Source of the DNA: Siphonodentalium dalli
Lineage: Eukaryota; Mollusca; Scaphopoda; Gadilida; Siphonodentaliidae
Assembly (NCBI GenBank): GCA_032622095.1
Contig: CP136064.1
Location: 251,040,484-251,104,483, forward strand
Length of the DNA stretch: 64,000 bases
Reading direction: 5' to 3'
The position numbers and the translations under genes are program-made. The notes beneath the pieces were generated by a model. That model was not told the DNA's origin. It saw only the letters and a program-made list of their open reading frames with translations, and did not search any database. Below are positions 39,131-50,090 of this stretch, piece by piece; position 1 is the first letter of the stretch; each line of letters begins with the position of its first letter.

Positions 39131-40830
39131 ACCTTTATATGGTATGAAAATCATTTATGGCTTTATATGATGTCCACCCACCATTTATGGTAATGAGCAT
39201 TGTTCTTTATATGGTGTGTGTTCACATATATATGATGTCCATTTACCTTTATATGATGTGCTTTTACCTTCATATGGCATTCCCTTTTATGATGATGACC
39301 AATGTTATGTATATGATGTGCATACGACTATATGATGTGCATACATCTTTATATGATGTCCATTCACCTTTATATGGTGTCCATTCACCTTTATATGATG
39401 TCCATTCATCTTTATATGATTTGAAGTTGTCTTTATATGGTGTACAAATGTATTTATATGCCCAGTAAATATCTGCATATGGTGTCCAATTCACCGTTGT
39501 ATGGTGTGCAAATGTCTTTATATAGTGTGCAAGTATCTATATATGGGGTCCATTCACCACTATGACATAAAACCACAGCGTATAGATGAATACACATCAT
39601 ATAATATGTACATCATATAAAGTTGTATGCACATCATATAAAAAAAAGCAGTCACCATCATAAAGGTGATTGCCCACCATATAAAGGTAAAACCACATCG
39701 TATAAAGGTAAATGGACACCATATAAACAGATGAAGGAGCAATGCCTACCACATAAAGGTGAATGGAACAGAATGGACACCATTTAAAGGTAAAACAAGA
39801 TTATATAAAAAAACAAATGCACACCATATAAATGTGAATGGACACCTTATAAGGTAAGTCACACTATATAAATGTGAATGCACTTATAAAGAACAGTGTT
39901 CATCACAAAGGTGAATGACACCATATACAGATCAATGGACTGCATATTAAGGTGTTGGACACCATATGGTAAACCCACACCATATACAGGTAAACGAACA
40001 TCATTTAAAGGTGAATAAACACCATATAGAGGCAAATTGATATCATATATATGTAAATGGACACTGTGTAAAGGTGAATGGACAACAAGTAAAGAACAAC
40101 ACTCATCATAAAGGTGAATAGACAACATATAAATGTAAATGGACACCATATACAGGCGAATGGACACAATACAAATGTGAATGAACATCATATAAATGTA
40201 AAAGGACACCACAGAAAGGCGGATGAACATCGTGTAAATGGACACCGAATAAAGGCTAATGAATATCTTATAGATGTAAATGGACACCATATAAAGGTGA
40301 ATGGACACCATACAAATGTACTGGGAGGTCTCTTGAGAAACTTGCATCAAATAAAGGACAACACTCAGCATAAAGGTGAACGGACACCACATAAAGGTGA
40401 ATGGGAAGTTTATTGAACACCTTATAAAAGTAAATGGACTTGCAGGACACCATATACAGGTGAATTAACACAATATAAATGTGAATGGACACAATATAGA
40501 GGTAAAACCACATCACATGAAGGTGAATGGGCACCATAAGGTGAATGGGCACCATATACAGATAATGGGGACCATATAATTGTGAATGTGCATCATATAA
40601 AGGACAGTGCTCATCATCATAAAGGAGATTGGACACAATATAAAGGTAAATAGACACAATATAAAGGTGAATGGACACCATATAGAGATATGTGTACTAC
40701 ATATAAAGGTGAATGGACACCATATAAAGAGAAAACACATATAAAGAACAGTGCTCATCTTCGTAAATGTAAATGGCCGGACACATATATATACATGTGC
40801 ACATCATACAAAGGTGAATGGACACCATAA
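39130..40830. repeat. 21 bp satellite in head-to-head orientation
   Basis: Up to about 39545 the unit reads TTATATGGTGTCCATTCACC. From about 39560 it reads the reverse complement, ACACCATATAAAGGTGAATGG. Some units have indels. The period, a multiple of three, creates long spurious frames (YMVSIHL, FTFILC) on both strands. Confidence 0.9.
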
Positions 40831-40844
40831 CAAGAGATGGACTG

Positions 40845-42110
40845 TCGTCCGGTGCATACCCCCTCATGGCATACCGCCTAGTGTGGGCACATCTATAACT
40901 TATGATGGCTATACTCAGACATATGGACCCAGAAATCAGCATTTTCATATAAACAAAGATGAATAACTATAGAACAAAAAACCAAAACAAACATTTGAAT
41001 GTGCCATTAAATGCCCCTCATAGTGGTGAACATCCATACAAAATTTCATTGAGATCCGATCATTACTGTTCAAGTTATGAGCTGAACAGACATCGGACGG
41101 ATCAAACAGCCAACATTTCCAGATAAACAAAGATGAATTACTCTAGAATGGAAAAGCAGAACAGAACAATGGAACCCCCTATTGAATGTCCTCATAGCAG
41201 TGAACATCTATACCAAATTCCATTGAGATCCCAGCACAATTACTATTGAAGTTACGACATGAACAGACACCAGACGGACCAAAAAGCCAACATTTCCAGA
41301 TGAACAAAGATGAATAACTCTAGAATGGAAAAGCGGAACAAAACGATGGAACCCTCTTTTTAATGTCCTCATAGTAGTGAACATCCATACCAAATCCCAT
41401 TGAGATCCCAGTACAACTGTCGAAGTTACGACATGAACAGACACCAGACGAAACCAAAAAGCCAACATTTCCAGATGAACAAAGATGTATAACTCTAGAA
41501 TGGAAAATCCTAACAAAACGATGGAACCCTCTATTGAATGCCCTCATAGTAGTGAACATCCATACAAAATTTCATTGAGATCCGAGCACTACTGTTCAAG
41601 TTATGACACGAACAGACATCGGACGTACGCGGACTCACGGACGCACGGACGGACGGACGGACAGGTGCAAAACAGTAATCCCCCCCTTTTTTTTTTTAAA
41701 TCCAACATTTCAAGATAAACAAAGATGAATAACTCTAGAATGGAAAATCCGAACAAAACGATGGAACCCTCTATTTAATGTCCTCATAGTTGTGAACATC
41801 CACACCAAATTTGGTTGAGACCCCAGCACAACTGTTGGAAGTTATGACATGAACAGACACCAGACGGACCAAAAAGCCACTATTTCCAGATAAACAAAGA
41901 TGAATAACTCTAGAATGGAAAATCCAAACAAAACGATGGAACCCTCTATTTAATGTCCTCATAATAGTGAACATCCATACCTAATTTCATTGAGATCCGA
42001 GCACTACTGTTCAAGTTATGACACGAACAGACATCGGACGGACGTACGGACTCACGGACGGACGGACGGACAGGTGCAAAACAGTATACCCCCCCCCCCT
42101 TTTTTTAAAG
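40845..42110. repeat. About seven 150-190 bp tandem units, minus orientation, with CCGT-type run
   Basis: The units contain AACAAAGATGAATAACTCTA, GAATGGAAAA, TGAACATCCATACCAAATTT, GAGATCCGAGCACTACTGTT and CAAGTTATGACATGAACAGA. CGGACGGACGGACAGGTGC runs lie at 41640 and 42055, so the family's CCGT-type end faces right. Confidence 0.85.
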
Positions 42111-43164
42111 GGGGTATAATTATAAAGGTGAGTTGATACCACATACAGGTGAATTGACACAATATAAAGGTGAATGGACACCAGATATATAAAGGTGAAT
42201 GGGAAGTTTATTGAACACCTTATAAAAGTAAATGGACTTGGACACATATACAGGTGAATTAACACAATATAAATGTGAATGGACACAAATAAATATAAAG
42301 GTAAAACCACATCATATGAAGGTGAATGGGCACCATATACAGATAATGGGGACCATATAATTGTGAATGTGCATCATATAAAAGACAGTACTCATCATCA
42401 TAAAGGAGATTGGACACAATATTAAAGGCAAATAGACACAATATAAAGGTGAATGGACACCATATAGAGATATATGTGTACTGCATATAAAGGTGAATGG
42501 ACACCATATAAGACATATAAAGAGAAAACACATCATATAAAGAACAGTTCGACCATCCCGGGGTTAGCCATACCTAATTTCATTGAGATCCGAGCACTAC
42601 TGTTCAAGTTATGACACGAACAGACATCGGACGGACGTACGGACGCACGGACGGACGGACGGACAGGTGCAAAACAGTATACCCCCCCCCCCTTTTTTTT
42701 AAAGGGGGTATAATTATAAAGGTGAGTTGATACCACATACAGGTGAATTGACACAATATAAAGGTGAATGGACACCAGATATATAAAGGTGAATGGGAAG
42801 TTTATTGAACACCTTATAAAAGTAAATGGACTTGGACACATATACAGGTGAATTAACACAATATAAATGTGAATGGACACAAATAAATATAAAGGTAAAA
42901 CCACATCATATGAAGGTGAATGGGCACCATATACAGATACTGGGGACCATATAATTGTGAATGTGCATCATATAAAAGACAGTACTCATCATCATAAAGG
43001 AGATTGGACACAATATTAAAGGCAAATAGACACAATATAAAGGTGAATGGACACCATATAGAGATATATGTGTACTGCATATAAAGGTGAATAGACACCA
43101 TATAAGACATATAAAGAGAAAACACATCATATAAAGAACAGTTCGACCATCCCGGGGTTAGCCG
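41976..43164. repeat. Tandem segmental duplication, period about 594 bp
   Basis: Copy 1 (41976-42568) and copy 2 (42569-43164) are nearly identical from CATACCTAATTTCATTGAGA to GACCATCCCGGGGTTAGCC. Only a handful of differences are visible, so the duplication is recent. Confidence 0.88.
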
Positions 43165-45370
43165 TATAGAACCGCAACATCAATGATTTCTTTAGAATAG
43201 AATTGTAACATATTTATACTGTCAAAAAGGACGTTGCTAAATGAGCCCCAGGCAAGGAACATTTTTAGCCAATTCCTTGTTGCGGTCAAGGACGCCCCGA
43301 TTTGATAGCTTGCTGTTCCATCAAGTATACACGTGGCACGTTAATGGAACTTGGTGTCATTTAAACACAATATTACATTTAAAAAACAACTGTATTGTTT
43401 TACTGTTTTTGCTCAAGAGAATCACTTTAATTTGTTAGGGCTGTATAATTAATGACTGTGGACTGTTGTGAAAATAAATCGTGTATGTTATTTTCTACGC
43501 GAAGGATGCCCACAGACCAGCGAACTTTGTAAACAACAGTCGATGTGGAACTTCCTGAACCAAAACTTTTTACCAAATCACCGGCAACCTTTTTCGCTTC
43601 AATCATTGCTAAAATGAGTATAAATGTTTTTGAATAGTCTGTAAAAATGTTTATGGAGGCTTACTGCAAGAATGAACAACCAATCAGGTTAACAGTTATT
43701 CCATAATTAATCATTATATTACCCAACAAGGAAGAATATTGCAACCATTGTCGTATTTCAAATATTAGTTATTTTTAAAGAAGCCACGTCTCATCTGATT
43801 TGACACAATTAAAAAACTATTTCTTCTTCTTCCTGTGTAGAAATATAATTACTGACTTCCACTCAATGAAATCATAGCTTAAACCTATGTGCTATTAGTG
43901 TTTCGATTTTTAACTCTCTGCGGGCTGGCGACAAGATATATATTCAAATGCCGCACTTCACCTACAGACATATGAGATTGGGAGGCCTTTTTTTCACATT
44001 TATTAACCCTTTGGCAAGTAGAACAACCTATATGTACGGTTCGCGAGTGGAACGACATATATGTCATTTCAGGAAGTGTCATTTTTATGTAGACGTAACT
44101 TCAATTAATCATCTGATTTATAAATGAATTAAATTAAACTCACGCATGACGTCATGTATATTACGTTTCAAATACTCTTCAAACGGTTAAATAATTGGAC
44201 TGTAGTCTTAAGCATAAATGAATTCCGCAATTACATGTAGTTGTACACAAATGTAATCAAATTGGGCTTAAGCGCAATTAAACATGGGAATGGGACGACT
44301 CGGGCAGGAGACAACTCGGGCCAAAGACATCAGTATTCCGGGGCGACTGTCTCTGGTGTGAAACGTAATTGGTTTCATCAGATTAGAGTGATTGACATAA
44401 TAAATGGCAGTAATTAGGGTATGTGCTAATTTAATTATCTCGGAGCTTATTATGATAACTAAGGGGTTAAAAATGAGAAAATAATTAAAAGGCATAATAA
44501 TTTATTTAAATTAGCCAAACGAAATAATCCAGACAAGGCAATTCAAATTAAATTTGACATGTTGTTGAATACAAATGGACATGCTTAACAAACATACACA
44601 ATTTTTTTTATCGTCTTTGCCTCGTCAAGATTAATTCAAAAGTGATTCAGAAAGAAAGATAAAAATTCGCGCGAAATTTTTGAAAAAGAGTTCAGCCAAT
44701 GAGATTCGAGGAATATATGTCACTCACGTGTGAACGTGCGCCGGTGAACATGAAAAGCTGTCATCCGCGTACCGTGCTAATTAAGTAATTTGTATTCAAA
44801 TTTAACCAATTTGGGGTGTAATTGTTGTGCATGGTTTTAAAGGAGCTAAATATATAAAGATTATGACAACATCCTGTTGTATCATTGAAACTTTATTATA
44901 GATAAAAGATAGACATAAAAACACAAGATAAACAATAATAATTAACAGATAAAACATCCAATACACAACATACATGTACATAGCACAGTTAACTACAATG
45001 TCTTTAGTCTGAAGTTCTGAACTTCGAAATACCCCAGTCGTTTCAACTCTACAGTACAATGACTTTAGTCTGTCGTCGCCTGTTGAAGTTGTTGGTCGCT
45101 GTTTTTTTCTTCTGTGTCACGAATGCCAAGCATTTCTTGAGAAAGCAAGGTTCGCTATGATGTCTGTGGAATCGCGTCTACTGGAATGGATTGATATAGC
45201 TCCTAAATACTAATTCCCATCCCAAATTTATATCATTTTGTTTTTAATTTAATTAATATAATTATTATTTTATTCACTTGTATTATATATTAAAAGACAC
45301 ATCCACACATTATTTCTTTCATTTACATATCAGCCATCCATCTTTATATATTTAAAATGTCTCCAAAACA
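43165..45370. other. Intergenic sequence, possible location of the ATP13A first exon
   Basis: No repeat family is obvious over most of it. A CCAAT box at 44696-44700 and TCACGTGT at 44724-44731 lie in a patch with more CpG, which could be a promoter (inference). I could not identify a first coding exon. Confidence 0.3.
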
Positions 45371-45374
45371 AAAA

Positions 45375-45722
45375 TAGCAAGAGATGGACATCCAGTGCAT
45401 ACCAAATTGTGGCATACCACCTAATGTGGGCATACAGTACCTATAACCTATAACTAATACACTCAGATAGAAAAAAATAAGCATTTTCATATAAACAAAG
45501 ATGAATAACTATAGAATGAAAAACCTAAATGAAATGAGTGAACATATAATTGAATGGTGGTGAACATCCGTACCCAATTTCATTGATATCCGAGCATTAC
45601 TGTTCAAGTTTATGACCTGAACAGACATTGGACGGACAAAAATCCAACATTTCCAGATAAACAAAGATGAATAACTCTAGAATGGAAAACCCGAACAAAA
45701 CAATTGAAACCTCTATTGTATG
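45375..45722. repeat. Copy of the 41-42 kb tandem-unit family, left part
   Basis: TATAAACAAAGATGAATAAC, CCGAGCATTACTGTTCAAG and CCAACATTTCCAGATAAACA match the 40845-42110 family. It is broken by the hAT element and resumes at 46649. Confidence 0.8.
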
Positions 45723-46648
45723 CAGGCTTGTCAAAGTACCGCCGGTACCAAGGTAGTCGGTACCGGTACATGTACTAGTGTTGTATTGTTTATTCCACTA
45801 CATATCACACATTTAAAAGAGTATATTCTAATGTGGTAATTACTGGTAATGTATGGCACTTTGTGCCAGTTTTTGGTGATTGTTGTGGATGACAAATACA
45901 ACCATGTCAGACTATCCTAATGCACGTATGCCACAGCAGCCACACACAAATGTGTGACATACATGCATTAGTATAGTCTGAAATAGTTGGATTTATCACC
46001 CACAACAATCACCTAAAATGTGCCATAATTTAGGCAGCCTGATAGGTCACTGTACACATTTCGCCTTAGTTTTGTCATTAATGTCCGCTACGTAATAGTC
46101 CCACACATTACTTTTACGTCTGGGAGCTGTTTTGGATTTCGAAGTTGATGCCATTGTGATTTGCGAATTTGCGATACTGAGAAATACTGACTTATCTGCT
46201 GTCCACTTACAAGCACAACTGACTAGACTGATGCAATAATTTTTTGACGGGTCACAGGTCACGTGACAGGTCACAGGTGCCGACATCAAAGTAATCAAAC
46301 TGAAAGGAAACACAGAGTGTTCCAGACTTCCGTGCGTGGGCGGCGGGATTGCATTGATCCGCCGGGCGGATCAATGCATTCCCACCCACGCATGGCTGTC
46401 TGGAAAACTCTGTGTTCCCTTTGATGTCGGCATCGTCCGCCACATGCTTGATCTGTTGACACATAGTAGCATACCATAATTCAAGCGGCAGTTGCGGCAC
46501 ACTTAAAAGAGCAAAGTTCCTTCAATTTTAATCGATCTATACTGATCTATTTACTGTTTTTGGCGAGTACCAAGAACCGTCGGTACTCAGTATCAGAACC
46601 GGTACCATTGAAAGTGCCAAGTACTGCCGGTACCGGTTGACAAGCCTG
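45723..46648 (-). mobile_element. hAT transposon relic, 926 bp, with BED-finger fragment
   Basis: The ends CAGGCTTGTCAAAGTACC and GGTTGACAAGCCTG are flanked by identical 8-mers ATTGTATG (45715-45722 and 46649-46656). GGTACCGGTAC-rich subterminal repeats follow. The interior includes a minus-strand transposase start and an inner inverted repeat (about 46283-46436). It sits inside an older repeat unit, which it splits. Confidence 0.92.
46047..46154 (-). pseudogene. hAT transposase N-terminus (BED zinc finger), truncated
   Basis: The minus-strand ATG at 46154 opens a frame starting MASTSKSKTAPRRKSNVWDY and continuing to the first finger cysteine (TKAKC), with a stop two residues later. S-x-VW-x-Y followed by A-x-C is the BED-finger opening used by hAT transposases. 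The remaining finger ligands and the catalytic domain are deleted. Confidence 0.75.
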
Positions 46649-46789
46649 ATTGTATGTCCTCATAGTATTGAACATTCATACCAAATTACATTGAGATCTG
46701 AGCACTACTGTTCAAGTTATGACATGAACAAACATCAGACGGATGGACAGGAGCAAAACGGTATACCCCTTGTTTTTTTATAATAAAAT

Positions 46790-47518
46790 AACCATGCACT
46801 TACTGTCTTGCAATCTGACAAATCTCTCGCAATCAATGCAGTATTGCAGTAATACATGTATATTGTGAATTATGGCTGGAAAAAACCCACCCAATGGTAG
46901 AGCCCGAAGCCGCCATCGCACACCGCCGCTGCCAGCCATATTGGCCACAAGCCGCCTCCAGCCATATTATCCTAACGTCAGCCACATGAAAAAAACTCCG
47001 CCACCGGAATTTTAAAATGGCTGAGCCTTGTGCATGGACTTATATATCAAGCACAACTGTACTGTGAATCCCAAAGACCTAAACAGCATTGCCTAATATT
47101 GGCATACATGCATGGACACTGCTTGGTTGTTATATTATCAGAACGCCTGGGCCTCGCATGCTTTCATCTAACTGAATGGGAGCATCAATTCAGCATTGAA
47201 ACTTGAAAGGGTTAAAATATAAATTGTTTATTTCGACACGACTCAGTCTCAGAGATTGCTGGCATTTGTCAATATATGCACATAACCTGTAGAATAGAAT
47301 AGAAAATAGTTTGAAATATTATATATCATTACTATTGGATTCATCCTTCAATGATGCACAATAAAAGTTCACGGTTGAAGCCATGTCACTCGGGACCTGT
47401 TGAGTTATATCCAATTGACAACTAATCATGCAATTAGTTATATCAACACTCATGTCAGAGGACAACTAAATTGTGTTCTTACAAAATTTTGCTATAACAA
47501 CTCTGTCAGAGGACAATT
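46790..47518. other. Intergenic sequence
   Basis: A G/C-rich patch near 46895-46985 repeats GCCGCC/CAGCCATATT. A tandem pair of GTCAGAGGACAA units lies at 47454 and 47504. No gene is seen. Confidence 0.4.
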
Positions 47519-47991
47519 AAAGGTACTCAACCCGATAAAACTCCTCTCAATTACTATTTCAATGGCTTCGGGGGTCAAAAATATTTGATTCGAGTCGAGG
47601 AAGTCACCCATCAAAGCTCAGATTTGTTAGATATCGATTTTAGAAATCTATTATTTTTCATTATCGGGAATACTATCTGGCCCAGAACTCAGTCAAAATT
47701 GCGTTAAAATTACCACTTGATTTTAGAGTTATTCATCCTTGTCTGTTTGAATAGATTTGGAGTACACATCCAGAGCAGATTACGGCAGTTATGAGTACTC
47801 ATCTCGAGAACATAACAAATTTGAAAAATCAATATCTAATAACTCTGAGCTTTGTTTGATGGGTTCCTCGACTCGAATCAAATATTTTTTACCCCCAAAG
47901 CCAAAGAAATAGTAATATAGGACCCTCTGATCGGTTTGTTGTTGTTGGAATCTGTTGAGATGGGGACCCTCTTTACGGGTTGAGTACCTTT
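47519..47991. mobile_element. Fold-back element, 473 bp, with long inverted ends
   Basis: It runs from AAAGGTACTCAACCCG to CGGGTTGAGTACCTTT. Inner arms TTTGATTCGAGTCGAGGAAG and TTCCTCGACTCGAATCAAA continue for over 100 bp. AATT flanks both sides. The neighbouring tandem unit at 47454-47500 appears to show the empty site. Confidence 0.82.
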
Positions 47992-49030
47992 AATTGTGTT
48001 TACACAACATTTTGCAGTAAAAACACTGTCTCGTCAAGTAAGTCTTTGTATTCCCACACACATGGATTAAATTGAAGTGATAATGAAAGTGAGAATAATT
48101 TAATATAATCTGTTATAAATACAAATAAAATATATCATAAAAAAATATTATATGGGTATCCACCTGGGACAAGTCACCCTGTGGACATGTGAGACAAGTT
48201 GACCCAAAGCCATCCCAAAATCACCACCGTGGTGAGTTGTCTCCGGCCCGAGTTGTCACAGATCCATTTAACATTATGTGGGCAGCAGTTGCGCTTAAAT
48301 TTAAGTGCAATTAAAAACTCTGTAATTTCAATTGCACTTTAGTACCGTACAATTGAATTGTGCTTTAACACAATTATTGATCAACAATAACAAAACCCCC
48401 TTAAATCTTATAGAATAGTCTTTTAGAAAACATAAAACAACCAGCCCAACCTGATTAACCTCATTTGATCTTCGAGGGGTGGAAACTTGTTATGGTTATT
48501 GCGCTTAAGTGCAATAGGGTAGAGCTGTATATAATTGCGCTTGAGTGAAATAGAATTCCAATTATTAATAAATGTGAAAACGGCCTCCATACAGACACTG
48601 GCCTGTCAAATGTTTTGAATTTGAGGAGGTGATCATGCCCGCCCGTCTTCGCTTGCTTAAACTTAAATAAATTTGTATCACATACTCAATCAAACTGTTC
48701 GAAGCAATTATCAAACATTCTGAACTTGTTGACCCATGACCCTACTGCAGTTTCTGTTCGGAGATTGACTTCATTTTGCCGAATGGATAATTCTATTGTG
48801 TTATAATTCATTCTGGATTTGACCTTTGGCACGGTATATGTACGAAACAGTCGGCAATTGCTGAGTGCCAATTACATCAGCTTTCTATTTGGCACTATTT
48901 TTTCATGCTGTGTCCACTGAATAAAAGAAGATAACTGAAAAATACATGTAGGATGTGGCATGGCCTGCAATGTCAGTAAATGAGTTATTCAGAAAAAAAT
49001 AGCAAGCAATGAAGTTTTCAAGCCTATGAT
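47992..49030. other. Intergenic sequence with dispersed GCGCTTAAGTGCAATT motifs
   Basis: TTGCGCTTAA...AAGTGCAATT variants occur near 48290, 48495 and 48535, and a related GGGCTTAAGCGCAATTAA occurs near 44263. No gene is seen. Confidence 0.4.
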
Positions 49031-49032
49031 GT

Positions 49033-49245
49033 ACAGTAATGCTCTAAATAATCGACCCTTAACCACAGCAGAATTATGGGTAACTTTTCAGGATTTAGTC
49101 GGAAATATGGCTTGTTGCCATTCATCGGAAAGCTCTTGCCGAGAGCTTTCTGATGAATGGCAACAAGCCATATTTCCGACTAAATCCTGAAAAGTTACCC
49201 ATAATTCTGCTGTGGTTACGGAGTCATTTACTTAGGGCATTAGTT
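49033..49245. mobile_element. Near-perfect hairpin element, copy 1
   Basis: CCACAGCAGAATTATGGGTA, ACTTTTCAGGATTTAGTCGG and GGCTTGTTGCCATTCATC read as an uninterrupted arm, then its reverse complement follows after GAAAGCTCTTGCC. Outer ends CAGTAATGCTCTAAATAATC and GGGCATTAGT are inverted. Confidence 0.88.
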
Positions 49246-49329
49246 ATACAATGTTTCTAAAAAAAAGTCTTTTGTCAACACAGGAGCTCGGGGGTCTGCA
49301 TCAGAAATACAAAATCTCTGTTGATTGTC

Positions 49330-49650
49330 CTACTGTCGCTGGAGGGGTCAGGTTACTATGTTTTAAGATTTTTGCAGCTTTCGACCAGGAACGAGTCTAT
49401 TCAACAAGAGACATTGAGTGCACTCAATAAACACGAGAGTCACAAAAACAATGACAGACAACAGCTAGATAGCAAATTTTATTTACTATGCAGTTTTAAC
49501 AACTTTGAGACGAAAAGCATTCATTAAAAATATACTTTTACTTCCATTAAAGTTCTAGGAATTTAGATAGTTGTTGTCGAATTTTGCACGATAGACTGGT
49601 CCTTGTCTTTGTTCACCGAAAAGTTTAAAACATAGTAACCTGACCCTTTC
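49330..49650. repeat. Inverted repeat pair about 290 bp apart
   Basis: GGGTCAGGTTACTATGTTTT near 49345 is perfectly inverted near 49627 as AAAACATAGTAACCTGACCC. Confidence 0.75.
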
Positions 49651-50001
49651 TGCCCTACTATCACAACAATTACCAATACTACCAGCATTAGCAAACAACC
49701 CCCATTTATTCAACATCAGTATTTAATACCAGTAGCTGTTCGAGATATGTAGGTTACATTTACCGTGATAATAAACAATGGGGTCTATGTCCAATCTTGA
49801 AAATCATCTGCAAACTAATCTCAAGAGACCTCCCGGTACCTACTAAATTAAAAATCGCTCTCCTGGTGAAACATTATGCAATTTTGAAAATGACAGGCTG
49901 ACATTCACTGCCAGCAACGACATGTTAATTTGTTGTCTCATTATAGTTGCAAAATTCATCAGTGTACATGTAGATAACTTTGCTTATATATCTCATTTCA
50001 G

Positions 50002-50090
50002 ATAGCAGTAATACAACCACATCTCATTCAGATGGGACTCATCCTTTTTACTCCGTGATCGTGCTCAACAGAGGGACTGATGATGAGCTG
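50002..50090 (+). CDS. ATP13A3: ATP13A exon a: cytosolic N-terminus
   Basis: It encodes SSNTTTSHSDGTHPFYSVIV and then LNRGTDDEL. The acceptor is TATCTCATTTCAG and the donor GTAAGA. It enters with two bases of a split codon and has no in-frame ATG, so it is not the first coding exon. Confidence 0.75.

Noticed and set aside
39157-43130. Many 70-177 codon frames rich in YMVSIHLY, FTFILC or similar
   Set aside because: They are translations of the 21 bp satellite in both orientations and overlap one another in several frames. They are artefacts of the repeat period.
45150-45215. Short frame MSVESRLLEWIDIAPKY as a possible ATP13A first exon
   Set aside because: It ends in a stop with no usable donor, and it does not match the phase needed by the exon at 50002.
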